Source: a virus. From it: a stretch of DNA of 64,000 nt. Made by a program: the position numbers and the translations under genes. Shown one piece after another: positions 7,374-15,488 of this stretch (its first letter is position 1; each line of letters begins with the position of its first letter). The stretch spans positions 62,001-126,000 of the IMG/VR virus record IMGVR_UViG_3300009103_000001; one strand, written 5' to 3'. Under the pieces are notes generated by a model. The model had not been told where the DNA came from. It worked only from the letters and a program-made list of their open reading frames with translations, and made no database searches.

Positions 7374-8390
7374 TGGTTCAAAAAAACAAGGTAGTTCCTT
7401 ACCCTTAACTTTCACTTTTTTACATTTAGGTTTTTTATGTGTTTTTTTAGTGAAAATACTTTTTCTATATTTATTATATTTTTTAGGTTTAAATGTTTGT
7501 TTTAGTTTAACCATTTCAACCTCATAGTTATACAACATAGAACCAGCTTCCATTTTTGTCTCAGCTGTAACTTCTAATAAAACACTTATTTTAACATACC
7601 TATATTCTTTAGTTTGTTCACGAGCCTCACTTTTTTCATTTCTCGACATATTTGGTCCATATATATTTGGCCCTTGGTTTGGTTTTGTAATCACATCAAC
7701 ATCATCTACATCAAAACTATCAACAATATTAACAACACTTTCAGCTCTAAGTTTAGCTAGTTCTTCATTACCCATACTTATAGGTTCTTTATCTGTAGAA
7801 GATTCAATAACAACTTTAGTTATTTCACCTTCTTCACTAAGTACATTGAAAATATCATTAATTTTACTTTTTGCGTATTCAGATAACTCATACCCACCCG
7901 TTTCAAAAATATTGTCAGTATCTAATTCAATAGAGTCCTCTAATACTATAATTGAATTTTTAGGTAAAAGTGTATCTTTAGTAACTTTTATGTCAGAAAC
8001 AGTGAAACCTTGTCTTTGTTTAGAAATTATACTATGGTCACTTTTAGTTTTATATGTTTCTATTTTTGCGTTTTCAAAATCTTTTTTACTAACAGATTTT
8101 AATTTTTCTAAATTTTCCCTATTCAACTCAATTTGAGCATCACTAAATAACTGATATAAATCCTCATCACCAGATTCTAATTTATTTTGTATTAACTCAG
8201 CCGCTTTTATATGTGACGAATCTATTGGTTGGGTTTGTGCTTTTATATCGGTCATTGAAGCTAAAGCTATTAATCCGGCTAAAGCCCATTCTTTAAACTC
8301 TTCCTCTAATATTTCTTCTTTTAATATTTCGTCACTTCTGTAGTTTATTACAGATTTAAGTTGACTCTCTTTTAGAATAATTCTTTTCAT
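7365..8390 (-). CDS. Leader-tagged OmpA-like (peptidoglycan-binding) protein
   Basis: 341 aa. The leader MKRIILKESQLKSV carries LKE|S (6-8), followed by further candidate sites (LKE, LEE) to about residue 30. Next comes a hydrophobic segment, EWALAGLIALASMTDIKAQ (34-52), resembling a signal peptide. Residues about 160-270 match an OmpA C-terminal fold: IFETGGYELSEYAKSKI, VVIESSTD and NEELAKLRAESVVNIV correspond to the F..G...L, I.G.TD and N..L...RA..V positions. The C-terminus is lysine- and cysteine-rich. OmpA-like domains bind diaminopimelate-peptidoglycan. A late-type promoter motif lies upstream. The combination suggests a packaged protein that acts in the periplasm after injection (inference). 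Confidence 0.7.
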   Translation of the reverse strand: MKRIILKESQLKSVINYRSDEILKEEILEEEFKEWALAGLIALASMTDIKAQTQPIDSSHIKAAELIQNKLESGDEDLYQLFSDAQIELNRENLEKLKSVSKKDFENAKIETYKTKSDHSIISKQRQGFTVSDIKVTKDTLLPKNSIIVLEDSIELDTDNIFETGGYELSEYAKSKINDIFNVLSEEGEITKVVIESSTDKEPISMGNEELAKLRAESVVNIVDSFDVDDVDVITKPNQGPNIYGPNMSRNEKSEAREQTKEYRYVKISVLLEVTAETKMEAGSMLYNYEVEMVKLKQTFKPKKYNKYRKSIFTKKTHKKPKCKKVKVKGKELPCFFEPSL

Positions 8391-8395
8391 ATAAT

Positions 8396-8403
8396 ATAAA
8401 TAT
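8396..8403 (-). promoter_or_regulatory. Late-type promoter motif, minus strand
   Basis: Read on the minus strand, AATATTTATATT lies just before the ATG of the OmpA-like gene. The neighbouring sequence is largely A and T. Confidence 0.45.
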
Positions 8404-8413
8404 TTATATTATA

Positions 8414-8563
8414 CTAAAAAAATGTGGTATTACATTCTTTTGTGCATTTAGTACAATATACACCACCGACATCTCTTTGTGATGGTGGAATACAATGTAC
8501 TTTTGCGTGACAACAAGAACTAACTACTTTAGATGTTTTTTTTCTTTTAATTCTTTTTCTCAT
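8414..8563 (-). CDS. Small zinc-ribbon-like protein
   Basis: 49 aa when started at the ATG at 8561-8563, which overlaps the stop of the upstream gene (ATGA). A start 14 codons earlier is possible but would overlap that gene by 46 bases. The sequence starts very basic (MRKRIKRKKTSK) and has two cysteine groups, SSCCHAKVHC and YCTKCTKEC, a likely zinc-binding ribbon. It may bind nucleic acid, but nothing proves this. It is the last gene of a small minus-strand operon. Confidence 0.6.
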   Translation of the reverse strand: MRKRIKRKKTSKVVSSCCHAKVHCIPPSQRDVGGVYCTKCTKECNTTFF

Positions 8564-8847
8564 TTCCTTTTTTTTAGGTAAGATAATTCGTTTTTTAGTT
8601 TCCAATAATTTTTTATTATTAATTCATTATTTTTATTTACAACATGATTAATATGTATCATAGTAATGGTTAATGAAATACTTAGTGAACACATACCACC
8701 AATAACCATAGTTTCAATATCAGATATATTAAAACCTAAATTATATAGTAATAAAAATATTATTGGGGTTATTACTTTTAAATATATAGAAAATCTAATT
8801 AAGATATTTTCTTTTATTTTTCTTATTATTTTTTTTATGAGTTTCAT
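8560..8847 (-). CDS. Small membrane protein with two predicted helices
   Basis: 95 aa. A basic N-terminus (MKLIKKIIRKIKEN) precedes a hydrophobic stretch (YLKVITPIIFLLLYNLGF, about 22-39) and a second one (MVIGGMCSLSISLTITMI, about 47-64); the C-terminus is basic. The size and topology would fit a holin or a membrane-acting early protein, but there is no family signature. ATG at 8845-8847. It is coupled to the downstream zinc-ribbon gene. Confidence 0.6.
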   Translation of the reverse strand: MKLIKKIIRKIKENILIRFSIYLKVITPIIFLLLYNLGFNISDIETMVIGGMCSLSISLTITMIHINHVVNKNNELIIKNYWKLKNELSYLKKRK

Positions 8848-8848
8848 T

Positions 8849-9079
8849 TTAAAAATTATGTTTATTTATTTTAAATTTTGTATTAAATGCTTTACTGTCT
8901 ATTAATTTATGAAAATCTTTTGTTGGGACTTCGACATTAACACCATTAATTAAACAAATAACAAAATTAGCACCAGGTAAGGACATTTCTAATGTGACAT
9001 CCCATTTCAATGCCTCACTTAAAAAAGCCTCACTATACCATAAATCATTTTGATATCTATACTTTATTATGTTATCCAT
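8849..9079 (-). CDS. Hypothetical protein
   Basis: 76 aa, ATG at 9077-9079, ending 1 base before the next gene downstream on the same strand. No domain is recognised. It has a beta-rich middle (WDVTLEMSLPGANFVICLI) and a basic C-terminus. It belongs to the minus-strand operon 9454-8414. Confidence 0.55.
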   Translation of the reverse strand: MDNIIKYRYQNDLWYSEAFLSEALKWDVTLEMSLPGANFVICLINGVNVEVPTKDFHKLIDSKAFNTKFKINKHNF

Positions 9080-9091
9080 AAGTTATGTCTG

Positions 9092-9454
9092 TTAACCACC
9101 ACCAATAGTAATGACTATACCCGAAACAAATATAATTGTACCTGAAACAATACACGCGTTTTTACCACTAAAATGTATACCTTTACCATTAAATGTTGAT
9201 GACCTAGTTAGTAGTCCAGCGGAAATAAATGTGGCACCACCAAGTAATAAAGCTGGACCAGTTTTTAAACCTGTATTATAATCTCTATAATATAATGGTT
9301 TAACTTTTGTTAATTTTAATTCTGGTTTGTAATATGTTGTATTAGTATTTAAACTAGCAAACAATAACCCACCATTATCTAATTCTATAGTAGTTTGTGA
9401 TTTTGTTATTAAAGCATTAATTATTAAAAATACTATTAATATAGTTTTTTTCAT
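9092..9454 (-). CDS. Exported or membrane hypothetical protein
   Basis: 120 aa. It starts with a signal peptide (KKTILIVFLIINALITKSQ, cut near residue 20) of the Flavobacteria type. The mature part has two small glycine- and alanine-rich hydrophobic segments (GPALLLGGATFISAGLL and ACIVSGTIIFVSGIVI), probably membrane-inserted. It is the first gene of the minus-strand operon. No late-type motif is seen upstream on this strand. The function is unknown. Confidence 0.6.
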   Translation of the reverse strand: MKKTILIVFLIINALITKSQTTIELDNGGLLFASLNTNTTYYKPELKLTKVKPLYYRDYNTGLKTGPALLLGGATFISAGLLTRSSTFNGKGIHFSGKNACIVSGTIIFVSGIVITIGGG

Positions 9455-9540
9455 ATTCTTAATGATAAGATTTTTTTATTGTATAATCAATAGTTACTAT
9501 TTTATAAATATATATTATTATTATATAAAGATTTAATTTT

Positions 9541-9846
9541 ATGGATATAATAAAAAATGGGTATTCAACAGAAGAGAAAATAGAATTTTTAAAAGGTATT
9601 TTTAAATTTTATCAACCAACTTTACACATAGTGGAACAAATAGCTTTATTAACTGTTTGGGAAGAGAGATGTGTAGAAGAGGAAGAGTATGAAATGGCTA
9701 AATTTGTTAAGGATATGATGAATTATATTCAAAAAAACCCAAATAAAGTACCACAAAGATTAACTGGATTAGAAAAAATCCCAATAAAGCTAACAATATT
9801 TGGTAAAATTAAAAAATGGTTTAAAAAGTTATTTAAAATTAAGTAA
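9541..9846 (+). CDS. Hypothetical protein, basic C-terminus
   Basis: 101 aa. It is predominantly helical (FLKGIFKFYQPTLHIVEQIALL) with a strongly basic tail (KIKKWFKKLFKIK). There is no recognised domain and no leader. It is divergent from the 9454 gene across 86 AT-rich bases in which I see neither a clear TAnnTTTG nor a canonical late motif. Confidence 0.6.
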   Translation: MDIIKNGYSTEEKIEFLKGIFKFYQPTLHIVEQIALLTVWEERCVEEEEYEMAKFVKDMMNYIQKNPNKVPQRLTGLEKIPIKLTIFGKIKKWFKKLFKIK

Positions 9847-9861
9847 TTTTAATATTTGTGT

Positions 9862-9871
9862 GATATTTATA
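9862..9871 (+). promoter_or_regulatory. Late-type promoter motif GATATTTATA
   Basis: The motif lies directly upstream (4 bases) of the ATG at 9876. Confidence 0.5.
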
Positions 9872-9875
9872 TAAT

Positions 9876-10298
9876 ATGAAAATAAAGAAAATAAATAAAA
9901 ATCTTATAAGGGAATACGTTAAAGACCAAGTCGGTGATGTTGAAGAAAGTAGAATAGATAAAGCTATACGTGAATATTTAATCGAAAGAGAAGAAGAGGT
10001 TTATAATGATATGGTTGAAGAAACTTTTTCTAAAAAAACTAAAGAAGCTTTAAGAGATATGTGGGATGCTTTAGAAGAAATGATTGGTGACTTAAATATT
10101 ATTACATTAAAAGAAGGTGACGTAACAATACCTAACCTTGATATAGATGGTATTGGGGGTGAGAACGGTGTTAAGGAATATATAAATGATAATATAATAA
10201 ACCCCTTAGAAAAAATCCAAGACGAGTTAATGTTTTTAAGTGATGACCCAGAAGACTCTATGGATAATCTGGAAGATTCTATAGATATTAGAGATTAA
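9876..10298 (+). CDS. Acidic helical protein, possibly leader-tagged
   Basis: 140 aa. The N-terminus MKIKKINKNLIREYVKDQ is basic and contains an (I/L)xE-type site (IRE) at residues 11-13, similar to but weaker than the clear leaders elsewhere. The rest is acidic and helical (REEEVYNDMVEETF, DMWDALEEMI), with an acidic end (DDPEDSMDNLEDS). The function is unknown. It is preceded by a late-type motif. Confidence 0.6.
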   Translation: MKIKKINKNLIREYVKDQVGDVEESRIDKAIREYLIEREEEVYNDMVEETFSKKTKEALRDMWDALEEMIGDLNIITLKEGDVTIPNLDIDGIGGENGVKEYINDNIINPLEKIQDELMFLSDDPEDSMDNLEDSIDIRD

Positions 10299-10320
10299 CT
10301 CTATAATTACTATATTAACT

Positions 10321-10330
10321 AATATTTATA
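10321..10330 (+). promoter_or_regulatory. Late-type promoter motif AATATTTATA
   Basis: The motif ends 6 bases before the ATG at 10337. Confidence 0.5.
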
Positions 10331-10336
10331 GGTAAT

Positions 10337-11524
10337 ATGGCAATTTTATCCAAAATCAGAAGAACAGTTGTAAAAGAAAATGATAATATTATATTATCTA
10401 AGAAACTACTAAAAGAGGTAGATGAAAGATATTATGATGTCGAAGAACATAGATTAAAATTAAATAATTTATGTGAAAGAGATATACAGTTAGGTAATAC
10501 TGAAAGTGTTTATTGTAGACTTTGGCAATTAACACAAAATCTCCCTAGTTCAATGGCTAATAGATTGGGGTCGGATTTAGATAGTATATATACTTTTTTA
10601 AGAAGTAATCTACAATTAGACAATAGAAGAAAATTTCATGGATTAATATCTAAAATATTAGACCATACCAATCCGGCCAACTCAATTAATATTGTTTCTG
10701 AATATCTTAAAAATACAGATGATTTGGATGAAATAAGAAGAAGTTTAGATTTATTTAGAGTTTCAGATGTAAATGAAGATGAGTTAGATGAATTTTTAAA
10801 AAAGGCTAAATTTAGTAGTTATACAAAATATGAAAAAAGTTTTGAAGGACAACATTTTAAAAGAGACCCAAAGTTTGTTAGGTTAAAATATAAAACTGAG
10901 GAAGATGATAAAAAAATACAAGACAGAATTTTAGATGTTTTAATGGGTAGACGAGAAATTAATGGTGTTGTTATAGAATTATACCAAAACATAATTAAAA
11001 ACTACACACCTGAAGAGATGTTAAAAGGTGACTTAACTTGTATTAAACCATTATATGATGATGCGGGTAATATAATTATAGGCATTAATGATATTGTTGA
11101 GGTTAAAAAGTTAGATTATCAAGGAGATAGTTATTTATCGGAATTTTTTGCTATATATAAAAATAAATTACCAAAAATAGCTTTTAGAAAAGAATATCAA
11201 TTGGTATATAATAAAATTATTGATGGTCTCTATTTATTATTCAAAAAAAAGGGTAGTAATATATTAGAAGATATTAAAAATAATTTTTCTGGTGTAATAT
11301 ATGACAATAATTTATTTATACCATCGAAAGATATTACTTTATATTGGAGTAATAGAGGTAGAAATGTTTGTAATAAAGACCATAGACTATCTATAAGATA
11401 TAAGATAGATGGTAAAAATTTTGTAGATGGATATGTTTATAATAAAAATAAAGATGTTTTAATTAATGAAAAACTTAAATTAACTATAAATGAAGACTTT
11501 ATAACTTGTGATATAGTAACATAA
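10337..11524 (+). CDS. Hypothetical protein, 395 aa
   Basis: The first half is helical and charged (residues 1-160, e.g. LDEIRRSLDLFRVSDVNEDEL). The second half looks beta-rich with basic patches (KIAFRKEYQLVYNKI, DITLYWSNRGRNVCN). I recognise no family. The N-terminus (AILSKIRRTVVKEND) holds VKE rather than a clean (I/L)xE site, so tagging is doubtful. It is preceded by a late-type motif, which suggests a virion or assembly protein. Confidence 0.6.
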   Translation: MAILSKIRRTVVKENDNIILSKKLLKEVDERYYDVEEHRLKLNNLCERDIQLGNTESVYCRLWQLTQNLPSSMANRLGSDLDSIYTFLRSNLQLDNRRKFHGLISKILDHTNPANSINIVSEYLKNTDDLDEIRRSLDLFRVSDVNEDELDEFLKKAKFSSYTKYEKSFEGQHFKRDPKFVRLKYKTEEDDKKIQDRILDVLMGRREINGVVIELYQNIIKNYTPEEMLKGDLTCIKPLYDDAGNIIIGINDIVEVKKLDYQGDSYLSEFFAIYKNKLPKIAFRKEYQLVYNKIIDGLYLLFKKKGSNILEDIKNNFSGVIYDNNLFIPSKDITLYWSNRGRNVCNKDHRLSIRYKIDGKNFVDGYVYNKNKDVLINEKLKLTINEDFITCDIVT

Positions 11525-11560
11525 TATTTACATTATATAATAAAATACCATCATTAATAA

Positions 11561-12373
11561 ATGAAAGTATTTTTCCAATCATCACTTCCTAGAGCTGGTT
11601 CAACCTTACTACAAAATATTATAGGCCAAAATCCAGATTTTTATGTCACACCCACATCTGGTGTTTTAGAATTACTTTATGCCGCTAGAAAAAATTATTC
11701 AGAATCACCAGAATTTAAAGCACAGGATTCTGAGATAATGAAAAGGGGTTGGTTATCTTTTTGTGAAAAGGGGTTATTGGGATTTTACGAAGGTATTACA
11801 GATAAACCTTACATTATAGATAAAAGTCGTGGGTGGGGTATTCATTATAATTTTTTGAATTCATTTCACCCAAACCCAAAAATTATCTGTATGGTTAGAG
11901 ATTTAAGAGATGTATTTACTTCAATGGAAAAAAATTTTAGAAAAAATCAACACTTAGATTATAAAATGACTAATCATAGTAAATTAGAAGGAACTACTAC
12001 AGAAAAACGAGCTGATATATGGGCCACAACACCACCAATAGGTTTATCAATTGAAAGAATTTATCAAATAATAAGAGAAGGTATAGATAAAAATATACTT
12101 TTTATAAGATATGAGGATTTAACAAGTACACCACAAAAGGAATTAAATAAAATATACGATTTTTTAGAAACACCAAGATTTGAACACGATTTTAATAATG
12201 TTAAACAAATAACAGTAGAAGATGATTCTGTTTATGGTGTTTTTGGTGACCATACAATAAAACAAAAAGTAGAACCGATACCAAGTCAGTCAAATATTAT
12301 TTTAGGTGAAAGATTATCAGAAAATATTAAAAATAATTATAAGTGGTTTTACGATTATTTTAATTACAGTTAA
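11561..12373 (+). CDS. Sulfotransferase-family protein
   Basis: 270 aa, a usual length for the family. The N-terminal SSLPRAGSTLLQN (7-19) is the 5'-phosphosulfate-binding loop and CMVRDLRDVFTSM (110-122) the 3'-phosphate-binding segment of PAPS-dependent sulfotransferases; FIRYEDLTSTP follows as in bacterial members. The family moves sulfate from PAPS to hydroxyl or amino groups of sugars, lipids or peptides. The gene lies directly upstream of the fibre cluster, so a role in decorating the phage surface or a host glycan is possible but not shown. A partial late-type motif (ATATTTAC, 11524-11531) precedes it. Confidence 0.85.
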   Translation: MKVFFQSSLPRAGSTLLQNIIGQNPDFYVTPTSGVLELLYAARKNYSESPEFKAQDSEIMKRGWLSFCEKGLLGFYEGITDKPYIIDKSRGWGIHYNFLNSFHPNPKIICMVRDLRDVFTSMEKNFRKNQHLDYKMTNHSKLEGTTTEKRADIWATTPPIGLSIERIYQIIREGIDKNILFIRYEDLTSTPQKELNKIYDFLETPRFEHDFNNVKQITVEDDSVYGVFGDHTIKQKVEPIPSQSNIILGERLSENIKNNYKWFYDYFNYS

Positions 12374-12390
12374 ATTCTTTTCCATTCAAG

Positions 12391-12400
12391 AATATTTATA
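12391..12400 (+). promoter_or_regulatory. Late-type promoter motif AATATTTATA
   Basis: The motif ends 15 bases before the ATG at 12416 and would drive the fibre gene. Confidence 0.5.
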
Positions 12401-12415
12401 TAAAAAAACTTTTAT

Positions 12416-15406
12416 ATGAGTATTTCGTGTCCATTAACATTAAGGTTAGTAAAAGGTAGTAAATTAACATTTGCTGAGTTAGATAATAATTTTATCTCAC
12501 TAAGAGATTGTATATATAGTATTGATAATTTAGACACATTTGTTACCGGAGGAACTTTTAACCCAACAACAAACACTATTATTTTTAGTGGTAATACAGG
12601 TTTCCCTTCTTTTAGTGTTGATGTTTCGGCTTTAAACGATGGTTATTGGACTGCGGGTACTGGTACAAGTGCGGTAAAACTTATTAATAGTAGTAGTAGT
12701 GCTGGAGGTAATTATAGTGTTGCGGAAGGATTCCAAACATCGGCAAACGCTCATTATTCACACGCTGAAGGTATTGGTACGGCGGCTGGTGGTGAAGCTT
12801 CACATGCTGAAGGTAGAAATACAACGGCAAGTGGTTTATATTCTCACGCAGAAAATAATACTACACAAGCTATAGGTAATAATTCACATGCTGAAGGTTA
12901 TTTAACAATTGCTAGTGGTATTCGCTCACATGCAGAAGGTGCAGAAACTGTCGCTAGTGGTAACACTTCACACGCAGAAGGTAGGTTAACAATAGCGGGT
13001 GGTGACTATTCACACGCTGAAGGTGCTGGTTCACTTGCTATACCTAATAGAGCAAGTGGTTTTGCTTCTCATGCAGAAGGTTCAGAAACAACAGCTAGTG
13101 GATATTATTCACACGCAGAAGGTAGTAGTACTGTTAGTAGTTATTACGGTTCACATGCAGAAGGTGGTTTTACCACGGCTAGTGGATTATACGCACACGC
13201 AGAGGGACATGGAAATGTTGCTAGTGGTGAGGCTTCACATGCAGAAGGTGGTAAAGGACCAAGTCTTGGGACTGGTAATATAGCTAGTGGAAACGCTTCA
13301 CACGTAGAAGGCGGATATGTCCAAGGTGGTAGACCAACAGCAGAACAAGCGACATCAGCAACTACTTGGTCATCCCATGCAGAAGGTGTTGGAACTTTAT
13401 CTAGTGGTAGAGGTTCTCACGCTGAAGGTGGTGGAACAACAGCTAGTGGAGATTATTCACACGCAGAAGGTGATGGTACAATGGCTATTGGGGATGAGTC
13501 TCATGCGGAAGGACAAGGAACTACCGCTAGTGGTCTACAATCACACGCAGAAGGTGCTGGTACAAGTGCGACTAAAGCACAAGCACACGCAGAAGGTTCT
13601 ACTACTACGGCTAGTGGTATTGCTTCACATTCAGAAGGTAGGTTAACAACAGCTAGTGGATATTATTCACACGCAGAGGGTTGGGAAACTAAAGCTACGG
13701 CTTTTGCCGCTCATGCAGAAGGTAGGGGTAGTATAGCTGATGGTATATGTGCTCACGCAGAAGGTGGTGCATATACTGGTAAATACTTAGCAACATCAGC
13801 AACCACTTGGTCCGCACACGCAGAGGGTTATGGTACGTTAGCTTCAGGTGGTTTGTCACACGCAGAAGGTCATCAAACAAAGGCTAGTGGGGAATTTTCT
13901 CACGCTGAAGGTGATGGTACACTAGCTAGTAATAAAGCCTCACACGCTGAAGGTCATAACACCACAGCCAGTGGATATTATGACCACGCGGAAGGTGATG
14001 GTACTACTGCAAGTGGTTTTTATGGTTCTCACGCAGAAGGTTATTTAACAACCTCAAGTGGTGGTTATGGTTCACATTCTGAAGGAAATAGTACCTTAGC
14101 GAGTGGTGAAGCTGCTCACGCGGAGGGTAACAATACGGTCGCTAGTGGAAGTCCTTCTCACGCGGAAGGTAGTAATACCAGAGCGACTGGTCAAGAATCA
14201 CACGCGGAAGGTTATGGTAATACAGCAAGTGGTAGAGCTTCACACGCTGAGGGGGGTGTATGGTTTAATGGTAAAACAGAAGTTGTCGCCGGAACTTCAG
14301 CAACAACATATTCAGCACATGCTGAAGGTTATAATACTTTAGCTAGTGGTATTGCGTCACATACTGAAGGTTATGGTACAATTGCTAGTGGTAATTACTC
14401 TCACGCTGAAGGAGCAAATACAATAGCGAGTGGTTTATATTCTCACGCTGAAGGCGGTACCCTATTGGGTGACATTAATAGAGCAATTGGTGTTTCTTCA
14501 CATGTAGAAGGTGGTAGTATTGGTGGAAGTGGTGATGCCACATCCGCAACAACATTTTCAGCACACGCAGAAGGAGTAGGAACTTTAGCCAGCGGAATGG
14601 GTTCTCACGCACAAAATCGTAATACAACTGCTAGTGGTGATTATTCTCACGCAGAAGGATTTAGTACAACTGCTAGTGGTATTAATGCTCACGCTGAGGG
14701 TAGTGTAACTATAGCTGAAGGAAGTCATTCTCACGCAGAAGGATTTAATACAAAGTCTATTGGGTTGGCCTCACATGCTGGAGGACAAACCTCAATAGCT
14801 TCAGGTTCAACTTCTTTTGTTCATTCAATAAATTCAGTAGTAGTTGGTGATTATTCTGCAATTCTTGGTGGTTCTGGTAATACAATAAGTAATAATGTAT
14901 TGAGAAGTGTTATATTAGGTGGTTCAAACATCACAGGAACAACAAATGATACAGTTTATTTACCAAATGTAGATTTATGTAAGTTTGGTGGAACATTATA
15001 CACCTCATCAATATCTGGGTGTTCACCGGTTACAATAAGTGATGTAGAGTTAAGTGGTAATTTAACATATTCTAATAATACTAAAGTAAGTACTACAGGA
15101 AATACCGTACCAAATATTGTAGGTAAATCCATATGGACAATAGCTATAACATCAGCGGACGATGAAACAATATTGGCCAATGGTAGTGATGGACAAAGAT
15201 TAGTCATATATACAATAAGTACAGTAGAAAGTGGGGCAATAGTAGTTACACCAACAACGCCTAATGGTTTTGTTACTTTTACCTTAAGTGCTAGTTATAT
15301 CCCACTTGAACAAGTAGGTTCAGCATCTATAGAGTTAATCTATGATAGTAATTATGGTTGGTCTGTACTGGGTGGTCACGGATATACATTAACTACAACA
15401 CTTTAA
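12416..15406 (+). CDS. Large tail fibre/adhesin with SHAEG (Hep/Hag) repeats
   Basis: 996 aa. The N-terminus (LVKGSKLTFAELDNNFISL) resembles the attachment regions of phage fibre proteins. From about residue 95 to 800 it is built of dozens of ~14-residue repeats of the form (T/N)xASGxxSHAEGxx(T), the Hep/Hag repeat of trimeric YadA-type heads, expected to fold as a trimeric left-handed beta-roll. Irregular insertions containing ATSATT(W/Y/F)S(A/S)HAEG recur about five times and may be loops. The last 200 residues include a CKFGG...GCSPVTI segment related to the Cys connectors in the fibres at 16650 and 21246, and a beta-rich tip. The likely role is receptor binding at the tail. Confidence 0.8.
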   Translation: MSISCPLTLRLVKGSKLTFAELDNNFISLRDCIYSIDNLDTFVTGGTFNPTTNTIIFSGNTGFPSFSVDVSALNDGYWTAGTGTSAVKLINSSSSAGGNYSVAEGFQTSANAHYSHAEGIGTAAGGEASHAEGRNTTASGLYSHAENNTTQAIGNNSHAEGYLTIASGIRSHAEGAETVASGNTSHAEGRLTIAGGDYSHAEGAGSLAIPNRASGFASHAEGSETTASGYYSHAEGSSTVSSYYGSHAEGGFTTASGLYAHAEGHGNVASGEASHAEGGKGPSLGTGNIASGNASHVEGGYVQGGRPTAEQATSATTWSSHAEGVGTLSSGRGSHAEGGGTTASGDYSHAEGDGTMAIGDESHAEGQGTTASGLQSHAEGAGTSATKAQAHAEGSTTTASGIASHSEGRLTTASGYYSHAEGWETKATAFAAHAEGRGSIADGICAHAEGGAYTGKYLATSATTWSAHAEGYGTLASGGLSHAEGHQTKASGEFSHAEGDGTLASNKASHAEGHNTTASGYYDHAEGDGTTASGFYGSHAEGYLTTSSGGYGSHSEGNSTLASGEAAHAEGNNTVASGSPSHAEGSNTRATGQESHAEGYGNTASGRASHAEGGVWFNGKTEVVAGTSATTYSAHAEGYNTLASGIASHTEGYGTIASGNYSHAEGANTIASGLYSHAEGGTLLGDINRAIGVSSHVEGGSIGGSGDATSATTFSAHAEGVGTLASGMGSHAQNRNTTASGDYSHAEGFSTTASGINAHAEGSVTIAEGSHSHAEGFNTKSIGLASHAGGQTSIASGSTSFVHSINSVVVGDYSAILGGSGNTISNNVLRSVILGGSNITGTTNDTVYLPNVDLCKFGGTLYTSSISGCSPVTISDVELSGNLTYSNNTKVSTTGNTVPNIVGKSIWTIAITSADDETILANGSDGQRLVIYTISTVESGAIVVTPTTPNGFVTFTLSASYIPLEQVGSASIELIYDSNYGWSVLGGHGYTLTTTL
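12700..14820 (+). repeat. Tandem coding repeats encoding SHAEG motifs
   Basis: Repeats of about 42 bases or multiples encode xASGxxSHAEG. They differ at many synonymous positions (cacgcagaagg, catgctgaagg, cacgcggaagg), so selection acts on the protein while unequal recombination remains possible. Confidence 0.8.
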
Positions 15407-15464
15407 CATCACACCAACTAATTAATATTTAATATATCATAATTAAACATTTAATAGTATCTTA

Positions 15465-15474
15465 GATATTTATT
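15465..15474 (+). promoter_or_regulatory. Late-type promoter motif GATATTTATT
   Basis: The motif ends 14 bases before the ATG at 15489. Confidence 0.5.
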
Positions 15475-15488
15475 AATAAAACAATATT

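Noticed and set aside
12999-14342. Several alternate-frame open readings inside the fibre repeats
   Set aside because: Repeated codons keep other frames open; translations are low-complexity shadows of the SHAEG repeats.
12700-14820. CRISPR array
   Set aside because: The repeats are in frame, lack unique spacers and differ at synonymous sites; they encode a fibre.
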